A stretch of DNA of 43,132 nucleotides from Tychonema bourrellyi FEM_GT703 (GTDB lineage: Bacteria; Cyanobacteriota; Cyanobacteriia; Cyanobacteriales; Microcoleaceae): contig NZ_NXIB02000011.1 of NCBI RefSeq assembly GCF_002412335.2, positions 1 through 43,132 of the forward strand, in the 5' to 3' direction. Made by a program: the position numbers and the translations under genes. Shown one piece after another: positions 8,100 to 17,850 of the stretch. Under the pieces are notes generated by a model. It was not told the DNA's origin, ran no database searches, and saw nothing but the letters and a program-made list of their open reading frames with translations. Each line of letters opens with the position of its first letter. Position 1 is the first letter of the stretch.

Positions 8100-8399
8100 A
8101 TGCCAACTTTAACTGATATTGGCACTTTGATTATCCGCGATCCGCACCTTCGCGGTGGCATCCCTATTATTGCAGGTACTGCCACATCGGTACAGCGAAT
8201 CGTAGTCTTATACAAACAAGGTAATAGTGCTGAGGAAATAGCAGCGGATCTGGATCATCTCACCTTAGCGCAGGTTTATGCTGCACTGACTTATTATCAC
8301 GCAAATCGAGCAGAAATAGAAGCAGATTTAGTGGCTGAACAAGCAGAATATGAACGTTTGGCAGCATTAAATAAGCTAAAAATGCAGGAGAAAGCATGA
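8100..8399 (+). CDS. DUF433 protein, likely antitoxin
   Basis: The 99-residue protein carries a DUF433 HTH-like domain: the opening IIRDPHLRGGIPIIAGTATSVQRIV followed by GNSAEEIAADLDHLTLAQVYAALTYYHANRAEIEADL. DUF433 proteins commonly pair with DUF5615 PIN-like proteins and are taken to be the antitoxin and repressor of the pair. Its stop overlaps the next start by four bases (ATGA at 8396-8399), indicating translational coupling. The gene looks intact, unlike the other antitoxin-type genes in this stretch. Confidence 0.85.
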   Translation: MPTLTDIGTLIIRDPHLRGGIPIIAGTATSVQRIVVLYKQGNSAEEIAADLDHLTLAQVYAALTYYHANRAEIEADLVAEQAEYERLAALNKLKMQEKA

Positions 8400-8761
8400 G
8401 CCAAATTCGTCTTTACTTAGATGAAGATTCACGAAGTAAAAAACTATTGCAAGCTTTACAAAGTCGTGGTGTAGATGTCATTACAGTTGCCGAAACAGGG
8501 ATGCTATCTCGCAGCGATGAAGAGCAATTAATTTGGGCTTTTACTAATCAAAGGGTAATTTATAGTTTCAACATTAGGGATTTTTATAGAATCCATACCA
8601 ATTGGCTAGAAAGAGGAGATTCTCATGCAGGAATTATTTTAGGACAGCAAAATTATTCAGTGGGAGAACAAATGCGTCGCCTTTTGAGTCTAATTTCTGC
8701 CAAATCAGCGGCAGGAATGCAAAATCAAATAGAGTTTATCAGTGCTTGGAGTGAAAAGTAA
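8396..8761 (+). CDS. DUF5615 PIN-like protein, likely toxin
   Basis: The 121-residue protein starts with the family signature IRLYLDEDS (Asp9, Asp11), followed by LLQALQSRGVDVITVAETGM and the VIYSFNIRDF strand, the pattern of DUF5615 PIN-like domains. PIN nucleases use clustered acidic residues to cut RNA, usually tRNA or mRNA. The coupling to the DUF433 gene through an ATGA overlap supports a type II toxin-antitoxin pair. RNase activity is inferred from the family. Confidence 0.85.
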   Translation: MSQIRLYLDEDSRSKKLLQALQSRGVDVITVAETGMLSRSDEEQLIWAFTNQRVIYSFNIRDFYRIHTNWLERGDSHAGIILGQQNYSVGEQMRRLLSLISAKSAAGMQNQIEFISAWSEK

Positions 8762-8784
8762 AGATATTATCGATCGAGATAATT

Positions 8785-8819
8785 AGATACCCTGATTTCT
8801 TAAATAAGTCAGGGTATCT
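8785..8819. terminator. Hairpin between convergent genes
   Basis: AGATACCCTGA (8785-8795) and its perfect complement (8809-8819) form an 11-bp stem with a 13-base AT-rich loop. It lies between the ends of the toxin gene and the SPFH gene and may terminate both, although the T-run is poor. Confidence 0.6.
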
Positions 8820-8847
8820 GAGTATTCTATCCTATAAACTACACAGC

Positions 8848-11022
8848 CTAACTAAAAGATCGATCGTCAAACGGCAATTCATCAAACAACGACTCAATAT
8901 CAGCCTCAGACTTAGCCACTGGCGAATTAGCACGAGATGCTGGAGGCTTCACCGAAGGCACTTTTGCTACTGGTAAATTCGCCGCAGGTTCCAAAACAGG
9001 AGACTCAGATTTTGGTAACTTACCTACAGGTAATTCCCCACCATTTTCACCATTTTTGCTAGTTTGATTCCACATCATCATTCCCAGCAAACCATCAACC
9101 AAACCACCACCGCTACCATTACCGCTTACCGCAACATCCGGCACAACTCGCACATGGCGATCGCCTATAATTTGCATTAACTGCAAAGCCGTATAACCAG
9201 AACCCCCCAAAGCCACAACACCCGCGTGATAAGCCGAAGCTTGAGCATTTCCCTTCACCCGAATCGACTCAGCTTCACCTTGAGCTTGTTTCACCTGAGA
9301 ATTCGCTTTCAACTCCGAAATCTTCACACCTTGTTCCGATTTCACCATCTCTTGCTGAATCTCAGCCAGCGCCGTTTCCCGCACCAATTGTTGCCGCTGA
9401 GTTTGCGCCAATTGCTGCACCTCATAAGTCTTACATTGTTCTTCCGCAATTTTGCGATCGGTTTGAGTTTGCATCAACTCTCCCGGTGGCAAAATATCCC
9501 CAATCAAAGTATCAATTGCTTGCACATCATAGGTACGCAAAGCCGCTTTGATATACTCGGCGGCTTCCGCTTGGCGATCGCTCCTTGCAGAGAGAAAATC
9601 CAACACAGAATAAGCTTGAGCCGAATTACGGAAATAATTCCCAATAGTCGGCTGCAAAACATGGTCAACTAAATTCTGCATCGAACCCACGCGAGAGATG
9701 ACTTTCGGAGCATCCAAAGCACCGACATGAATAATTTGAGCTACTTCTAAATCAAAAGCAAAACCGTCTCTAGATCGCACAGTCAAAGATGAAAGTTGAG
9801 AATCATAACTGTGCCGTTCCGTTTTGCTAGACCAATTCAAAACAATATTTGTAGTCGGCACTAACTCTACCTTCAAAATGCGAGTATTCAGCGGATGTTT
9901 CCCCGGATAAAGAGGTGTCACCCAAACCCCTTTATTCCCGACATTTACTAAATTGCCATGAGTAAAAGCAGCGCCACTCACATCTTCCGACGTTTGACCA
10001 ACATAGGAAATAACTGCACCGACATAGCCGATCGGGATTTCGGTCATCGCAGCTTGTTCCACCCCGACAAACCAAGGATTCAAGTTCCACGAACCGGAAA
10101 GCAAAACCTGTTCCTGCAAACCGCGCCGCCCCCCGCCGTTGACAAATTTCTGCGCGTTTTGGAAATTATCATGATTCGGAATAATCGCACCAGCAATTTC
10201 GCCATCTTGAATCGGAACGCCGTCATAAGTGGTGACTATTCCCACTTTGTCAGGAGCAATTTTGTACAGCTTCAACTGTTCCGCTGTCATCCCATGTTTG
10301 GCAGCATTTGTTGCTGTAATTACCGTAAACAGTGCGGTATTAATTCGATAGCTACCTCCAGTTAAAATTCCCAGTTGCCGACCTTTTTCACCACCGCTCT
10401 TCAGGAATTTACGAGCATCTTGAAAATTATCAGATTCCGTGACTTTGCCGAGGATGCGCTGTGGCGGAATCGACTGACCACCTGCTGCGATAATTAAGGC
10501 AATTTCACCTTGTGGAACCACAGTTAGGGACTCTTTGCGAACATTGTACTGCAAAGGCCAATAACCCCAGTGCCAACCGGGTGGTAAAGTATCAGCTTGA
10601 TATCCAGCTTCTCCGTTTAAGGCAATTAAATCACCCGGTGGTAAAGACTTGCCACCAAAGCTAAACTTTTTACTGACAATGCCAACTTCGCGATCGCCAA
10701 TTACGACCAATCCACCAAAAAATAGCGGTATACAAATAATAATCGCACCGCCGATCGCAATTGGTACAATTGAGCCGAATAAGTCCATCTGCACTGTCTG
10801 CACAGCAACAGTGGTTTGAGGTAGCTGTTTCAATACTATCTGAGGTTTGGCGGCTAGCTGAGTCGAAATTTGACTTGCAGGGGGGATATCGCTAGCAGCT
10901 AATACGGGCGAGGGTTTTAAGCTGGTTGTTGCGCCCAAAGCTAGAGCAGCCGAAACAGCCGCTGCTAATTGTTTTAAAACGCGGACTTTGGTTTTTGAGT
11001 TTGGTTTAAATGAATAAAGCAT
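8848..11022 (-). CDS. SPFH/Band 7 flotillin-like membrane protein
   Basis: The 724-residue protein has a signal-like hydrophobic stretch ending near PVLAAS (18-44), a strong membrane segment at about 84-108 followed by IGDREVGIVSKKF, then a long SPFH/Band 7 region. The core contains LTVRSRDGFAFDLEVAQIIHV, and a charged coiled-coil at about 520-620 (EIQQEMVKSEQGVKISELKANSQVKQAQGEAESIRVKGNAQA) is typical of flotillins. The last 100 residues are Pro/Ser-rich and disordered. SPFH proteins form large oligomeric cages in membrane microdomains. It is longer than standard flotillins because of the N-terminal leader and repeated LGKVTESDNFQDARKFLKSGG-like blocks. Monocistronic. Confidence 0.85.
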   Translation of the reverse strand: MLYSFKPNSKTKVRVLKQLAAAVSAALALGATTSLKPSPVLAASDIPPASQISTQLAAKPQIVLKQLPQTTVAVQTVQMDLFGSIVPIAIGGAIIICIPLFFGGLVVIGDREVGIVSKKFSFGGKSLPPGDLIALNGEAGYQADTLPPGWHWGYWPLQYNVRKESLTVVPQGEIALIIAAGGQSIPPQRILGKVTESDNFQDARKFLKSGGEKGRQLGILTGGSYRINTALFTVITATNAAKHGMTAEQLKLYKIAPDKVGIVTTYDGVPIQDGEIAGAIIPNHDNFQNAQKFVNGGGRRGLQEQVLLSGSWNLNPWFVGVEQAAMTEIPIGYVGAVISYVGQTSEDVSGAAFTHGNLVNVGNKGVWVTPLYPGKHPLNTRILKVELVPTTNIVLNWSSKTERHSYDSQLSSLTVRSRDGFAFDLEVAQIIHVGALDAPKVISRVGSMQNLVDHVLQPTIGNYFRNSAQAYSVLDFLSARSDRQAEAAEYIKAALRTYDVQAIDTLIGDILPPGELMQTQTDRKIAEEQCKTYEVQQLAQTQRQQLVRETALAEIQQEMVKSEQGVKISELKANSQVKQAQGEAESIRVKGNAQASAYHAGVVALGGSGYTALQLMQIIGDRHVRVVPDVAVSGNGSGGGLVDGLLGMMMWNQTSKNGENGGELPVGKLPKSESPVLEPAANLPVAKVPSVKPPASRANSPVAKSEADIESLFDELPFDDRSFS

Positions 11023-11581
11023 TTGTTTAATATCGGCTAGATTGTCCTATTGGTTCAAGCTTAGCCTCGATCGCCAATTTTGACTAAAAACTTAAGCTCT
11101 CATAAATGAAACAGCCCTGGGGGGATAGGGGGATAGGATTTGATCAGTTTTGAAATTTAAAAAATATTATTTATTTTCAATAATGCACAATTATTGAGAA
11201 TTTGATTGAATCATTTATATCTTGAAAGTCATACCCTCAAAGAGTTTCAACTCCTGACGGCAACCGAGTGATGCACTAAAGACTGCTTCCTCAGAGAGAA
11301 TGTTAGGGAAAAAACTGAGAGCAACCCTCATAAATTGCGATCGGTCATCCCAATAAGTTAATAGTACACACACACAGCACCGCAGCCACTATGCTCAAGC
11401 TACTCCCACAGCCGATCGATCGCTCACAAACATCTGGGCCCCTTGTACAGGGGAATTAGGTGCGATCTTTCAAATCCGCGTTTCATCCTCCTGGTAAAAT
11501 CGAGTTAACAGTTAACAGTTAACAGTTAACAGTGCATCAGCCTTAAATTCTTTCTTTATTACTATTGGAGAATCACCCAAG
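11023..11581. other. 559-bp divergent intergenic region
   Basis: This gap separates the SPFH gene (leftward) from the sigma-like/DUF1822/CHAT operon (rightward) and must hold both promoters, but I find no convincing promoter boxes. It contains no credible open frame. Its notable feature is the GTTAACA array at 11504-11533, about 50 bases before the first gene of the operon. Confidence 0.6.
11504..11533. repeat. GTTAACA heptamer array, 4.3 units
   Basis: Four perfect GTTAACA units plus GT. Related heptamers (TGTTAAC/TGTTGAC) occur inside the TPR-CHAT gene at 20666-20700. Short tandemly repeated heptanucleotides, including a CAACAGT class, are a described feature of some cyanobacterial genomes. 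Its position in the 5' region of the operon could affect mRNA structure or promoter spacing. Confidence 0.9.
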
Positions 11582-13198
11582 ATGTCCAAATCCTCTAATC
11601 AGGAAAACATTCCCACATTACCAAAACGTCTAAATAACAGCGACATTTTTTGCACATATTTGACACTGAATACTGATAATTCTCGTAAATATTTTCAGTG
11701 GAATAATGCTCTTCATCTCAATCGTAACTTTGAGTTGTACGCAAGAAATAACGAGGTATTTGCACAGTTTTGTTCCCAGCCTAATGGAATTACAAATATA
11801 CTAGAATTCTGGAAAACCATCGCCATTGATGCTTCACCTATTCTTCAAGAATGGGAACGTCAAAATAGCAAGCAATTAGCCTTACATCATTTAATGAGTT
11901 ACCTTGAAACAAGCTGCTATTATGCAACTAAAAAAGTATCCTCTATATCAAAAATTAGCTCTTGGGAAGATTATTTATCATCAGCTCGCATTTTCATTCA
12001 TAATTCTGACAATCTTGTCAAGTTACTGAAATCTTATGATGATAGTCAGGCTTTGCTAGATACTTATATTCAAGGAATCTTGATTAAGGAGATCCAAAAT
12101 CAACAAAATATTGGTAAATTTTCACCGTGGCGAATGCTAGGTAAAACCTCAGAAAAACTACTTCGGGAAGCGCTGCAAAGATCTGGACATAAAGAGCCTT
12201 ATATTTCTCAATATATCTTTGCACGCAAACACTTTCAACCAGTTTATAATTTTAACAAAGTTCGTAATCCCTTACTCAGAAAATCAGGGGATAAATGGCT
12301 AGAGCCTGACAGCGAAGACTTTCAAGCTGCGGCTAACTGCTACAATGCAGAAAAGTTTCTTTCTTCAGCTCCCCATGAAGTTTCCGCAGGTTCAAATATT
12401 AGCACAGAGCAAATGCAAGCTTGGATGAAAATTTGCATTAGTTCCATACAAGAATACGATCAAATTAAACAAGACAGTGAAAGATGCTTGGATGATTCAC
12501 AGCCAGAAGATATTAATTTTGAAGCTGAAGAATCAGATTCAGAATCAAATTCACAGTTTGAAGAAACTCAATCTGCTTTCCACAAAGAACTCGATCGCTT
12601 CAAGCCAGATCAACACCAAATTCTCCTGCTTTATTACGGTGCAAACCTAAAGCAAAAGCAACTAAAAATTAAATTAGGAGTCAGCCAATCCGCCATTTGT
12701 CGTCGTCTCCTTACTATTAAGAATCAACTACTAAAAACTTTGATTCAAAAATCACAACCCCATGAATGGGTGAGAAATTATGTAGTTGAATGGCTACATA
12801 AAGATTTCTGTGCACCCCGGCACTCAGATTTAATTGAAGCAGCTTTAGTTCAAGCAACAAAAGAACTTGGATCTGAAGAGCAACAAATTTTGTTCCTGCG
12901 CTATGGCGAAAAGGTAAATGAACAAAACATTGCCACTCACTTTGGTATTAGTTTATTCGAGGTGAATGCCATAATTGCTGTCTCTCAGCACAAGTTACAG
13001 GCACATTTAATCAAGGAACTGCCTCATTGGGAAAAGGAGTGTGTGGAAGAGTGGCTAAAGAGTTTTTATCACTCTAAAATATCGGCGGCTTGTCGAACTC
13101 TAAATCTATCTTTAGAGATGGACGATTCCCACCAGATAATTGATAAAATTGTCGAAGAATGCTTACAAAATTTGATAGTTACTGAAAAAGGAGAATAA
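11582..13198 (+). CDS. Sigma-70-like regulator with two region-4-type HTH blocks
   Basis: This 538-residue protein is conserved-looking but diverged. Two segments resemble sigma region 4: residues 337-388 (FKPDQHQILLLYYGANLKQKQLKIKLGVSQSAICRRL) and 429-480 (SEEQQILFLRYGEKVNEQNIATHFGISLFEVNAII). An acidic linker (about 300-335) precedes them. The N-terminal 280 residues show no clear sigma region 2 by eye, so DNA binding is supported better than true sigma function. It is the first gene of a four-gene run; a GAAAAAGGAG ribosome site at its end serves the next gene four bases after its stop. Similar proteins accompany DUF1822 and CHAT genes in cyanobacteria, suggesting a dedicated regulator. 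Confidence 0.65.
   Translation: MSKSSNQENIPTLPKRLNNSDIFCTYLTLNTDNSRKYFQWNNALHLNRNFELYARNNEVFAQFCSQPNGITNILEFWKTIAIDASPILQEWERQNSKQLALHHLMSYLETSCYYATKKVSSISKISSWEDYLSSARIFIHNSDNLVKLLKSYDDSQALLDTYIQGILIKEIQNQQNIGKFSPWRMLGKTSEKLLREALQRSGHKEPYISQYIFARKHFQPVYNFNKVRNPLLRKSGDKWLEPDSEDFQAAANCYNAEKFLSSAPHEVSAGSNISTEQMQAWMKICISSIQEYDQIKQDSERCLDDSQPEDINFEAEESDSESNSQFEETQSAFHKELDRFKPDQHQILLLYYGANLKQKQLKIKLGVSQSAICRRLLTIKNQLLKTLIQKSQPHEWVRNYVVEWLHKDFCAPRHSDLIEAALVQATKELGSEEQQILFLRYGEKVNEQNIATHFGISLFEVNAIIAVSQHKLQAHLIKELPHWEKECVEEWLKSFYHSKISAACRTLNLSLEMDDSHQIIDKIVEECLQNLIVTEKGE
13188..13193 (+). promoter_or_regulatory. Shine-Dalgarno for the DUF1822 gene
   Basis: AAGGAG lies nine bases before the ATG at 13203 and inside the last codons of the preceding gene. 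It fixes the DUF1822 start and implies co-translation with the upstream gene. Confidence 0.7.
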
Positions 13199-13202
13199 AC
13201 CA

Positions 13203-14693
13203 ATGTTTGACTTAACCAAATTACAACTCGTTGATTCTAGTGATTCTTGCCTCGTGCGATTGACAATTGACCAAGCAGATCAAGAGACTGCATGGCATCA
13301 AGCTCAAGATCATTCTAATCCGATTTCTCGTTACAATGCGTATCTCAATGGCGTTTGTTTAAAGACCTTTATGCAGTGGATTACAGAGTTGCTGGCAGAA
13401 GAAGGATTGCCTCAACCTTCAGTCTGGAAACGTCAGGATATTGCTAGTATTTGGGAATTTGTCAATGGCACTGCCATTGAAATTGGTGATACTAGATTAG
13501 TGTTAATTCCCAGTGATCAGGGAGATTTGGAGGAATTATTTGTGCCGCAGGAATGGGTTGATATGCCTAATTGGACTGCTGATTATTACCTGTCGGTGCA
13601 GGTGAATTTGGATGGGGATGATGATGAGGAGTCCTGGATGGAAGTGTTGGGTTTTGCAACGCATCGCCAACTGAAGCATGAAGGTAGGTATAATGCGGGC
13701 GATCGCACTTATGCTTTGTCAACACAGGAATTAACCAAATCTCTCCTTGTCATGGACATAACTCTAGGCTTGAATTTGCAACAAAAAGTCCCACCATTGC
13801 CAAGCTTATCCGAACTGGAATCGACTGAATTATTACATACTTTGGGTAATTTATCGGTATATTCTCCTCGGCTGCTAGTCCCATTTGCACAGTGGGCATC
13901 TTTCTTGAATAATGATGAATGCAGGCAAGAACTGTATAATCAGCGTTTAGGAATTATTGAGGAACCAGTATTAGCTGCTGCGCCCTCTGTGGTGGTTCAA
14001 AGTGAAGCAAATTTAGTTGAGCGGCTAAATACTTATATTCAAGCTGGGTGGGAGGCGATTGATGACATAGTTGAGAGGTTTGGAATCTTAGATTCTGGTT
14101 TCATGTATGCGATGGAAGGTGGAGGCTATCGGTATGGTGGATCGAGTAGTCAGAAGGGAATTCCGACATTGCTTGACTTATTGCAATCGCGCAATAAAAG
14201 CAATCAATTGCGGGCTGCTGAATTATTAGGTGGCGTTGGGGTTGGAAATCAGGAGGCAATTTCCGCACTGACACAGTTGCTGCAAACTACCCAAGATGAT
14301 AACGATATCTTGAAACGCCAAGCTGCTCTGAGTTTAGGAAAACTTGACCCCAAGAATTCCGCTGCGGGGGTGAGAATTGGTAAGATTATGGAATTAACAA
14401 TACAGCTTGATACTGTTCATGTTGTGCTGCAAATAACTCTGTTACCTCAAGGAACCGATAAAACTAATATTGAGTTGCGGGTATTGCCCGTGCCATCAAC
14501 AACATCGAAAACTCTGCCGCCAAATCTCGAATTAATTATCCTAGATGAAGAAGGCGAAGTTTTCTGGAAAGAAAAGGCTCAGAATTCTAGAAAGAATATC
14601 CCCAATTATGAATTTACGGCTGCTGTCGGCGATTGTTTCCAGGTAAAAGTCGCTTGTGATGGATTTAGCATCACAGAGGATTTCATCATTTAG
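13203..14693 (+). CDS. DUF1822 family protein with HEAT-like repeats
   Basis: The 496-residue protein has the DUF1822 pattern from residue 1 to about 260: ARYNAYLN-like RYNAYLNGVCLKTFMQWI, WEFVNGTAIEIGDTRLVLIPSD, VPQEWVDMPNWTADYYLSVQV and SWMEVLGFATHRQLK. Residues 315-395 (IPTLLDLLQSRNKSNQLRAAELLGGVGVGNQEAISALTQLLQ) form HEAT-like helical repeats, and the C-terminal 100 residues look like a beta-sandwich. DUF1822 has no known function; its partners here (a sigma-like protein, CHAT-CHASE2, DUF928) recur in cyanobacterial clusters. No signal peptide, so cytoplasmic; a scaffold or ligand-presenting role to the CHAT protein is my inference. Confidence 0.8.
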   Translation: MFDLTKLQLVDSSDSCLVRLTIDQADQETAWHQAQDHSNPISRYNAYLNGVCLKTFMQWITELLAEEGLPQPSVWKRQDIASIWEFVNGTAIEIGDTRLVLIPSDQGDLEELFVPQEWVDMPNWTADYYLSVQVNLDGDDDEESWMEVLGFATHRQLKHEGRYNAGDRTYALSTQELTKSLLVMDITLGLNLQQKVPPLPSLSELESTELLHTLGNLSVYSPRLLVPFAQWASFLNNDECRQELYNQRLGIIEEPVLAAAPSVVVQSEANLVERLNTYIQAGWEAIDDIVERFGILDSGFMYAMEGGGYRYGGSSSQKGIPTLLDLLQSRNKSNQLRAAELLGGVGVGNQEAISALTQLLQTTQDDNDILKRQAALSLGKLDPKNSAAGVRIGKIMELTIQLDTVHVVLQITLLPQGTDKTNIELRVLPVPSTTSKTLPPNLELIILDEEGEVFWKEKAQNSRKNIPNYEFTAAVGDCFQVKVACDGFSITEDFII

Positions 14694-14721
14694 TTCAATT
14701 AGTATCAGAAGGTAAAAGGCG

Positions 14722-17076
14722 ATGAGCAAGCTCGTAATTTTGGAAATACGCAATCTTGATAGAGACCAACGCTATCCTGTCACCCTCAGAATCGGTGATA
14801 GCATTAACTCTATGAATGTTTCAACTCATGGGTACTTACCCCCAGCTCAAGATTTGAAAAAAAGCTATGACCATTTTAATACCTGTCGAAGAGATTGCAA
14901 TTTAGGTCGTTCTCGCAAATTAGAGCATATCAACAAGGGTAAAATTGTACATTACTCGATCAAAGAATTAGGAGACACCCTAGAAAATAATATTAATACT
15001 TGGCTCACTTTTGGCGATCGGGATTTTCATCCAATTCGAGATAAAATCATAGAAGTATTAAGTCACGAGAACGCTAAACATCAAGGTAAGTCTAAGGTCA
15101 GGTTCATTATTCAAACAGATGATGTCGATTTATGGGGTTTGCCTTGGCATTTATGGGAGAAATTTCAACAGTTTGAAGTTGAACCTGTGATTAGCAGTTT
15201 TCAGGCAATATCTAATACCCAGTTAATTAGTCCTCAAGATAAAATTAGAGTTTTAGTAATTTTGGGAGCTAGTAAAGGCATAGATATCCTGGTAGATTTA
15301 AAGTCACTAGAAGAATTTATCGATCCGAATGAAGCCGAAATTATACCCTTAGTGGCTATTAATAGCAGTAAGCTTAATGACGAGTTATGGAAGCAGAATT
15401 GGGATATTTTATTTTTTGCAGGTCATAGTTCCAGTACAGATGATTACAGTCAAGGTAAGCTGGCTCTGAGTGAAACTGAAAGTATATCGATTAAAGATTT
15501 AAAGTATGGTTTAGAAAATGCAATTAAGCACGGCTTGAAATTAGCAATTTTCAATTCTTGTGATGGCATGGGATTAGTAAACGAACTGGCTTCGCTGCAA
15601 ATTCCAGCCGTGATTGCTATGCGAGAGCTAGTCCCGGATGAAGTTGCTCAAAACTTTTTGAAGTATTTTTTACAGGCGTTTGCTAGAGAGAAGAAGTCTT
15701 TGCCGGACTCAGTTTTGCAGGCGCGGAAAAAGCTGCACGGGATGGAGGGTGAATATCCTTTTGCTAGTTGGCTACCGATGATTTATGAGCACTTGGCTGT
15801 GGAGTCTCCCACTTGGGATGAGTTGCTGAGGGGGAATGAGGAAGAGCGGCAGCGTGTTTCGATTTGGCGCAATCTTCGCACTGTGTTGGTGGCTAGTGTG
15901 TTAGTCACGGGTGCTGTGATGGGAGTGCGGTGGATGGGATTGTTAGAATCTTTAGAATTACCTGCTTACGATCATTTAATGTGGCAACGCCAATCAGAGG
16001 CGATCGATCCGCGCCTTTTAGTTGTTGAGATTACAGGTAGCGATCTGGATAAATATGGCAATCCAGTCAAGGATGCGACTGTAGCTAAACTTATCGAGAA
16101 AATAGAACAGAATGAGCCACGGGCGATCGGCTTAACTTTGCATCGCTATCAACCTCAACAACCAGGTAGAGAAGCTTTAATCGCCCAATTTAAGAATTCC
16201 AATCTTTTAGGTGTGTGTGCATTTGGCGATGGCAATCAAAAAGGTTATCCACCTGCCTCTGAATTATCAGAAAAGCAAATCAAAGATCAAATAGGATTTA
16301 GTGACTTACAAATTGACGATCGGCACGACAACAACGGTCGCATGGTACGCCGCCAACTGCTATCCTATAATCCTCAGCGGTTTCCTTCTTCTTGCCCTTC
16401 GCCGTTTAGTCTGAGCTTAAAATTAGCATACCGATTTATATATGGAGAAAATATTCAACCGATAACTCAAGAAAATGACAAGTGGAGATTTGGTAAAATT
16501 ATTTTACAACCCCTTGGCTCTCAGACTGGCGGTTATCAAAAATTAGGTGAAAGCGACCAAATCCTGTTGAATTACCGCGCCAACCCCATGCCAGCCCAAA
16601 AAGTAACTCTTACAGAAGTTATCGAAGGACGAGTTAGCCGTAATTTAATCAAAGATAAAATTGTTTTGATTGGTGTTAATGACCCTAGAGGAAAGGAAGA
16701 GGTAGATACTCCTTATGGGAGAATGGCGACAGTATGGGTTCATGCTCACATGGTTAGCCAAATTCTTAGTGCTGTTATTGATAAACCTAATCGTCCTTTA
16801 TTGTGGGTGTTGCCACAATGGAGTTTTATTCAGTGGGGAGATACTGTTTTTATTTGGGTGTTTGCCTTGAGTGGAGGACTTTTAGTTTGGCGGTTTCGAT
16901 CGCCTTTACAATTGATATTAGCTACTGGCTTAGCGACTTGCATCATCTATTACCTTTGCCTCGCCATCCTGCACAGAGGAGGCTGGATGCCACTTGTCCC
17001 GTCAGTTTTAGCTTTGTTTACCACCGGAGGAACTTTGGTCCTCTATACTGTGTCTAGGGAGCAAAAACACCTATAA
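14722..17076 (+). CDS. CHAT protease-CHASE2 sensor membrane protein
   Basis: In 784 residues there is an N-terminal extension, a CHAT caspase-like domain (about 175-370) with the expected dyad His235 (FFAGHS) and Cys280 (FNSCDG), a transmembrane helix at about 385-403, an extracytoplasmic CHASE2 domain (about 405-690; opening LELPAYDHLMWQR, containing LLVVEITGSDLDKYG and IVLIGV), and three C-terminal transmembrane helices (about 705-780). The layout predicts that CHASE2 senses a periplasmic signal and controls a cytoplasmic protease. In most CHASE2 receptors the output is a kinase, cyclase or adenylate enzyme at the C-terminus; here the effector is N-terminal. Third gene of the operon, 28 bases after the DUF1822 stop. 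Confidence 0.88.
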   Translation: MSKLVILEIRNLDRDQRYPVTLRIGDSINSMNVSTHGYLPPAQDLKKSYDHFNTCRRDCNLGRSRKLEHINKGKIVHYSIKELGDTLENNINTWLTFGDRDFHPIRDKIIEVLSHENAKHQGKSKVRFIIQTDDVDLWGLPWHLWEKFQQFEVEPVISSFQAISNTQLISPQDKIRVLVILGASKGIDILVDLKSLEEFIDPNEAEIIPLVAINSSKLNDELWKQNWDILFFAGHSSSTDDYSQGKLALSETESISIKDLKYGLENAIKHGLKLAIFNSCDGMGLVNELASLQIPAVIAMRELVPDEVAQNFLKYFLQAFAREKKSLPDSVLQARKKLHGMEGEYPFASWLPMIYEHLAVESPTWDELLRGNEEERQRVSIWRNLRTVLVASVLVTGAVMGVRWMGLLESLELPAYDHLMWQRQSEAIDPRLLVVEITGSDLDKYGNPVKDATVAKLIEKIEQNEPRAIGLTLHRYQPQQPGREALIAQFKNSNLLGVCAFGDGNQKGYPPASELSEKQIKDQIGFSDLQIDDRHDNNGRMVRRQLLSYNPQRFPSSCPSPFSLSLKLAYRFIYGENIQPITQENDKWRFGKIILQPLGSQTGGYQKLGESDQILLNYRANPMPAQKVTLTEVIEGRVSRNLIKDKIVLIGVNDPRGKEEVDTPYGRMATVWVHAHMVSQILSAVIDKPNRPLLWVLPQWSFIQWGDTVFIWVFALSGGLLVWRFRSPLQLILATGLATCIIYYLCLAILHRGGWMPLVPSVLALFTTGGTLVLYTVSREQKHL

Positions 17077-17100
17077 CTACCCCGGCATACATGAATCAAG

Positions 17101-17832
17101 ATGCACCCATTCCATTTTAAATTAGCTTTCGGGATCGGGACTATACTAATTGGCATTACGCCCTACTCTAGCTGGCTACAAACTTCTTTTAGCGTTCTGG
17201 TCACTCAAAACCCAGAGAAACCTCCTGACAAAGACCCCCCTCCAGGGCGAAGAGTGCGAGGCGGAGACCTAGACCCGACCAATCCGAACTGTAAAAAGAC
17301 AAGTCAACCACTTACTGCTATTGTTCCTGCTAATAGCCTGGGAACCATCACTTCTGAACGTCTCACGTTGTGGTTTTATGTTCCCTATACTTCCGAAGAT
17401 ATAACCTCCACAGAGTTTTCGGTACTCAACAGAGATGAAACAGATTATGTCTACCAAACTCAATTTATGATGCCGAAAATACCGGGAATTGTGAGTATCA
17501 GCCTTCCCTTATCTGCGAAAAATTCCTTGGAAACAGGGAATTTTTATCGTTGGTACTTAAAGTTTAAATGCAAAGGTTCTACAAGTAACGCACCGGATAT
17601 AGAAACGGACGGATGGGTGAAGCGGATAGCATCCACGCCTATCACAACTAATCAAATAAATACGGCAACGCCAGAGATTTGGTATGATGCTGTGAATAAT
17701 TTAGCTAACCGCCTCCTCGCTTCTCCACAAGATACTAAGCTCAAGCAAGAATGGACAGATTTATTGAAATCTGTTGGTTTGTCAAATTTGGCTCAAGAAC
17801 CATTAACAGGTCCAGTTATCATTTCCAAATAA
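17101..17832 (+). CDS. Exported DUF928 protein
   Basis: The 243-residue protein has a hydrophobic export signal (FKLAFGIGTILIGITPYSSW, residues 6-25), then DUF928: CKKTSQPLTAIVPANSLGTITSERLTLWFYVPY, the FYRWYLKFKC strand with its second Cys and WVKRI. The two conserved cysteines may form a disulfide. The C-terminal helices (EIWYDAVNNLANRLLASP) are typical of the family. Function unknown; it regularly occurs near CHAT and two-partner-secretion genes in cyanobacteria. It ends the plus-strand operon and converges with the TPR-CHAT gene, only 18 bases apart. Confidence 0.85.
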   Translation: MHPFHFKLAFGIGTILIGITPYSSWLQTSFSVLVTQNPEKPPDKDPPPGRRVRGGDLDPTNPNCKKTSQPLTAIVPANSLGTITSERLTLWFYVPYTSEDITSTEFSVLNRDETDYVYQTQFMMPKIPGIVSISLPLSAKNSLETGNFYRWYLKFKCKGSTSNAPDIETDGWVKRIASTPITTNQINTATPEIWYDAVNNLANRLLASPQDTKLKQEWTDLLKSVGLSNLAQEPLTGPVIISK

Positions 17833-17850
17833 TTCTTAAATGATTGTTGA

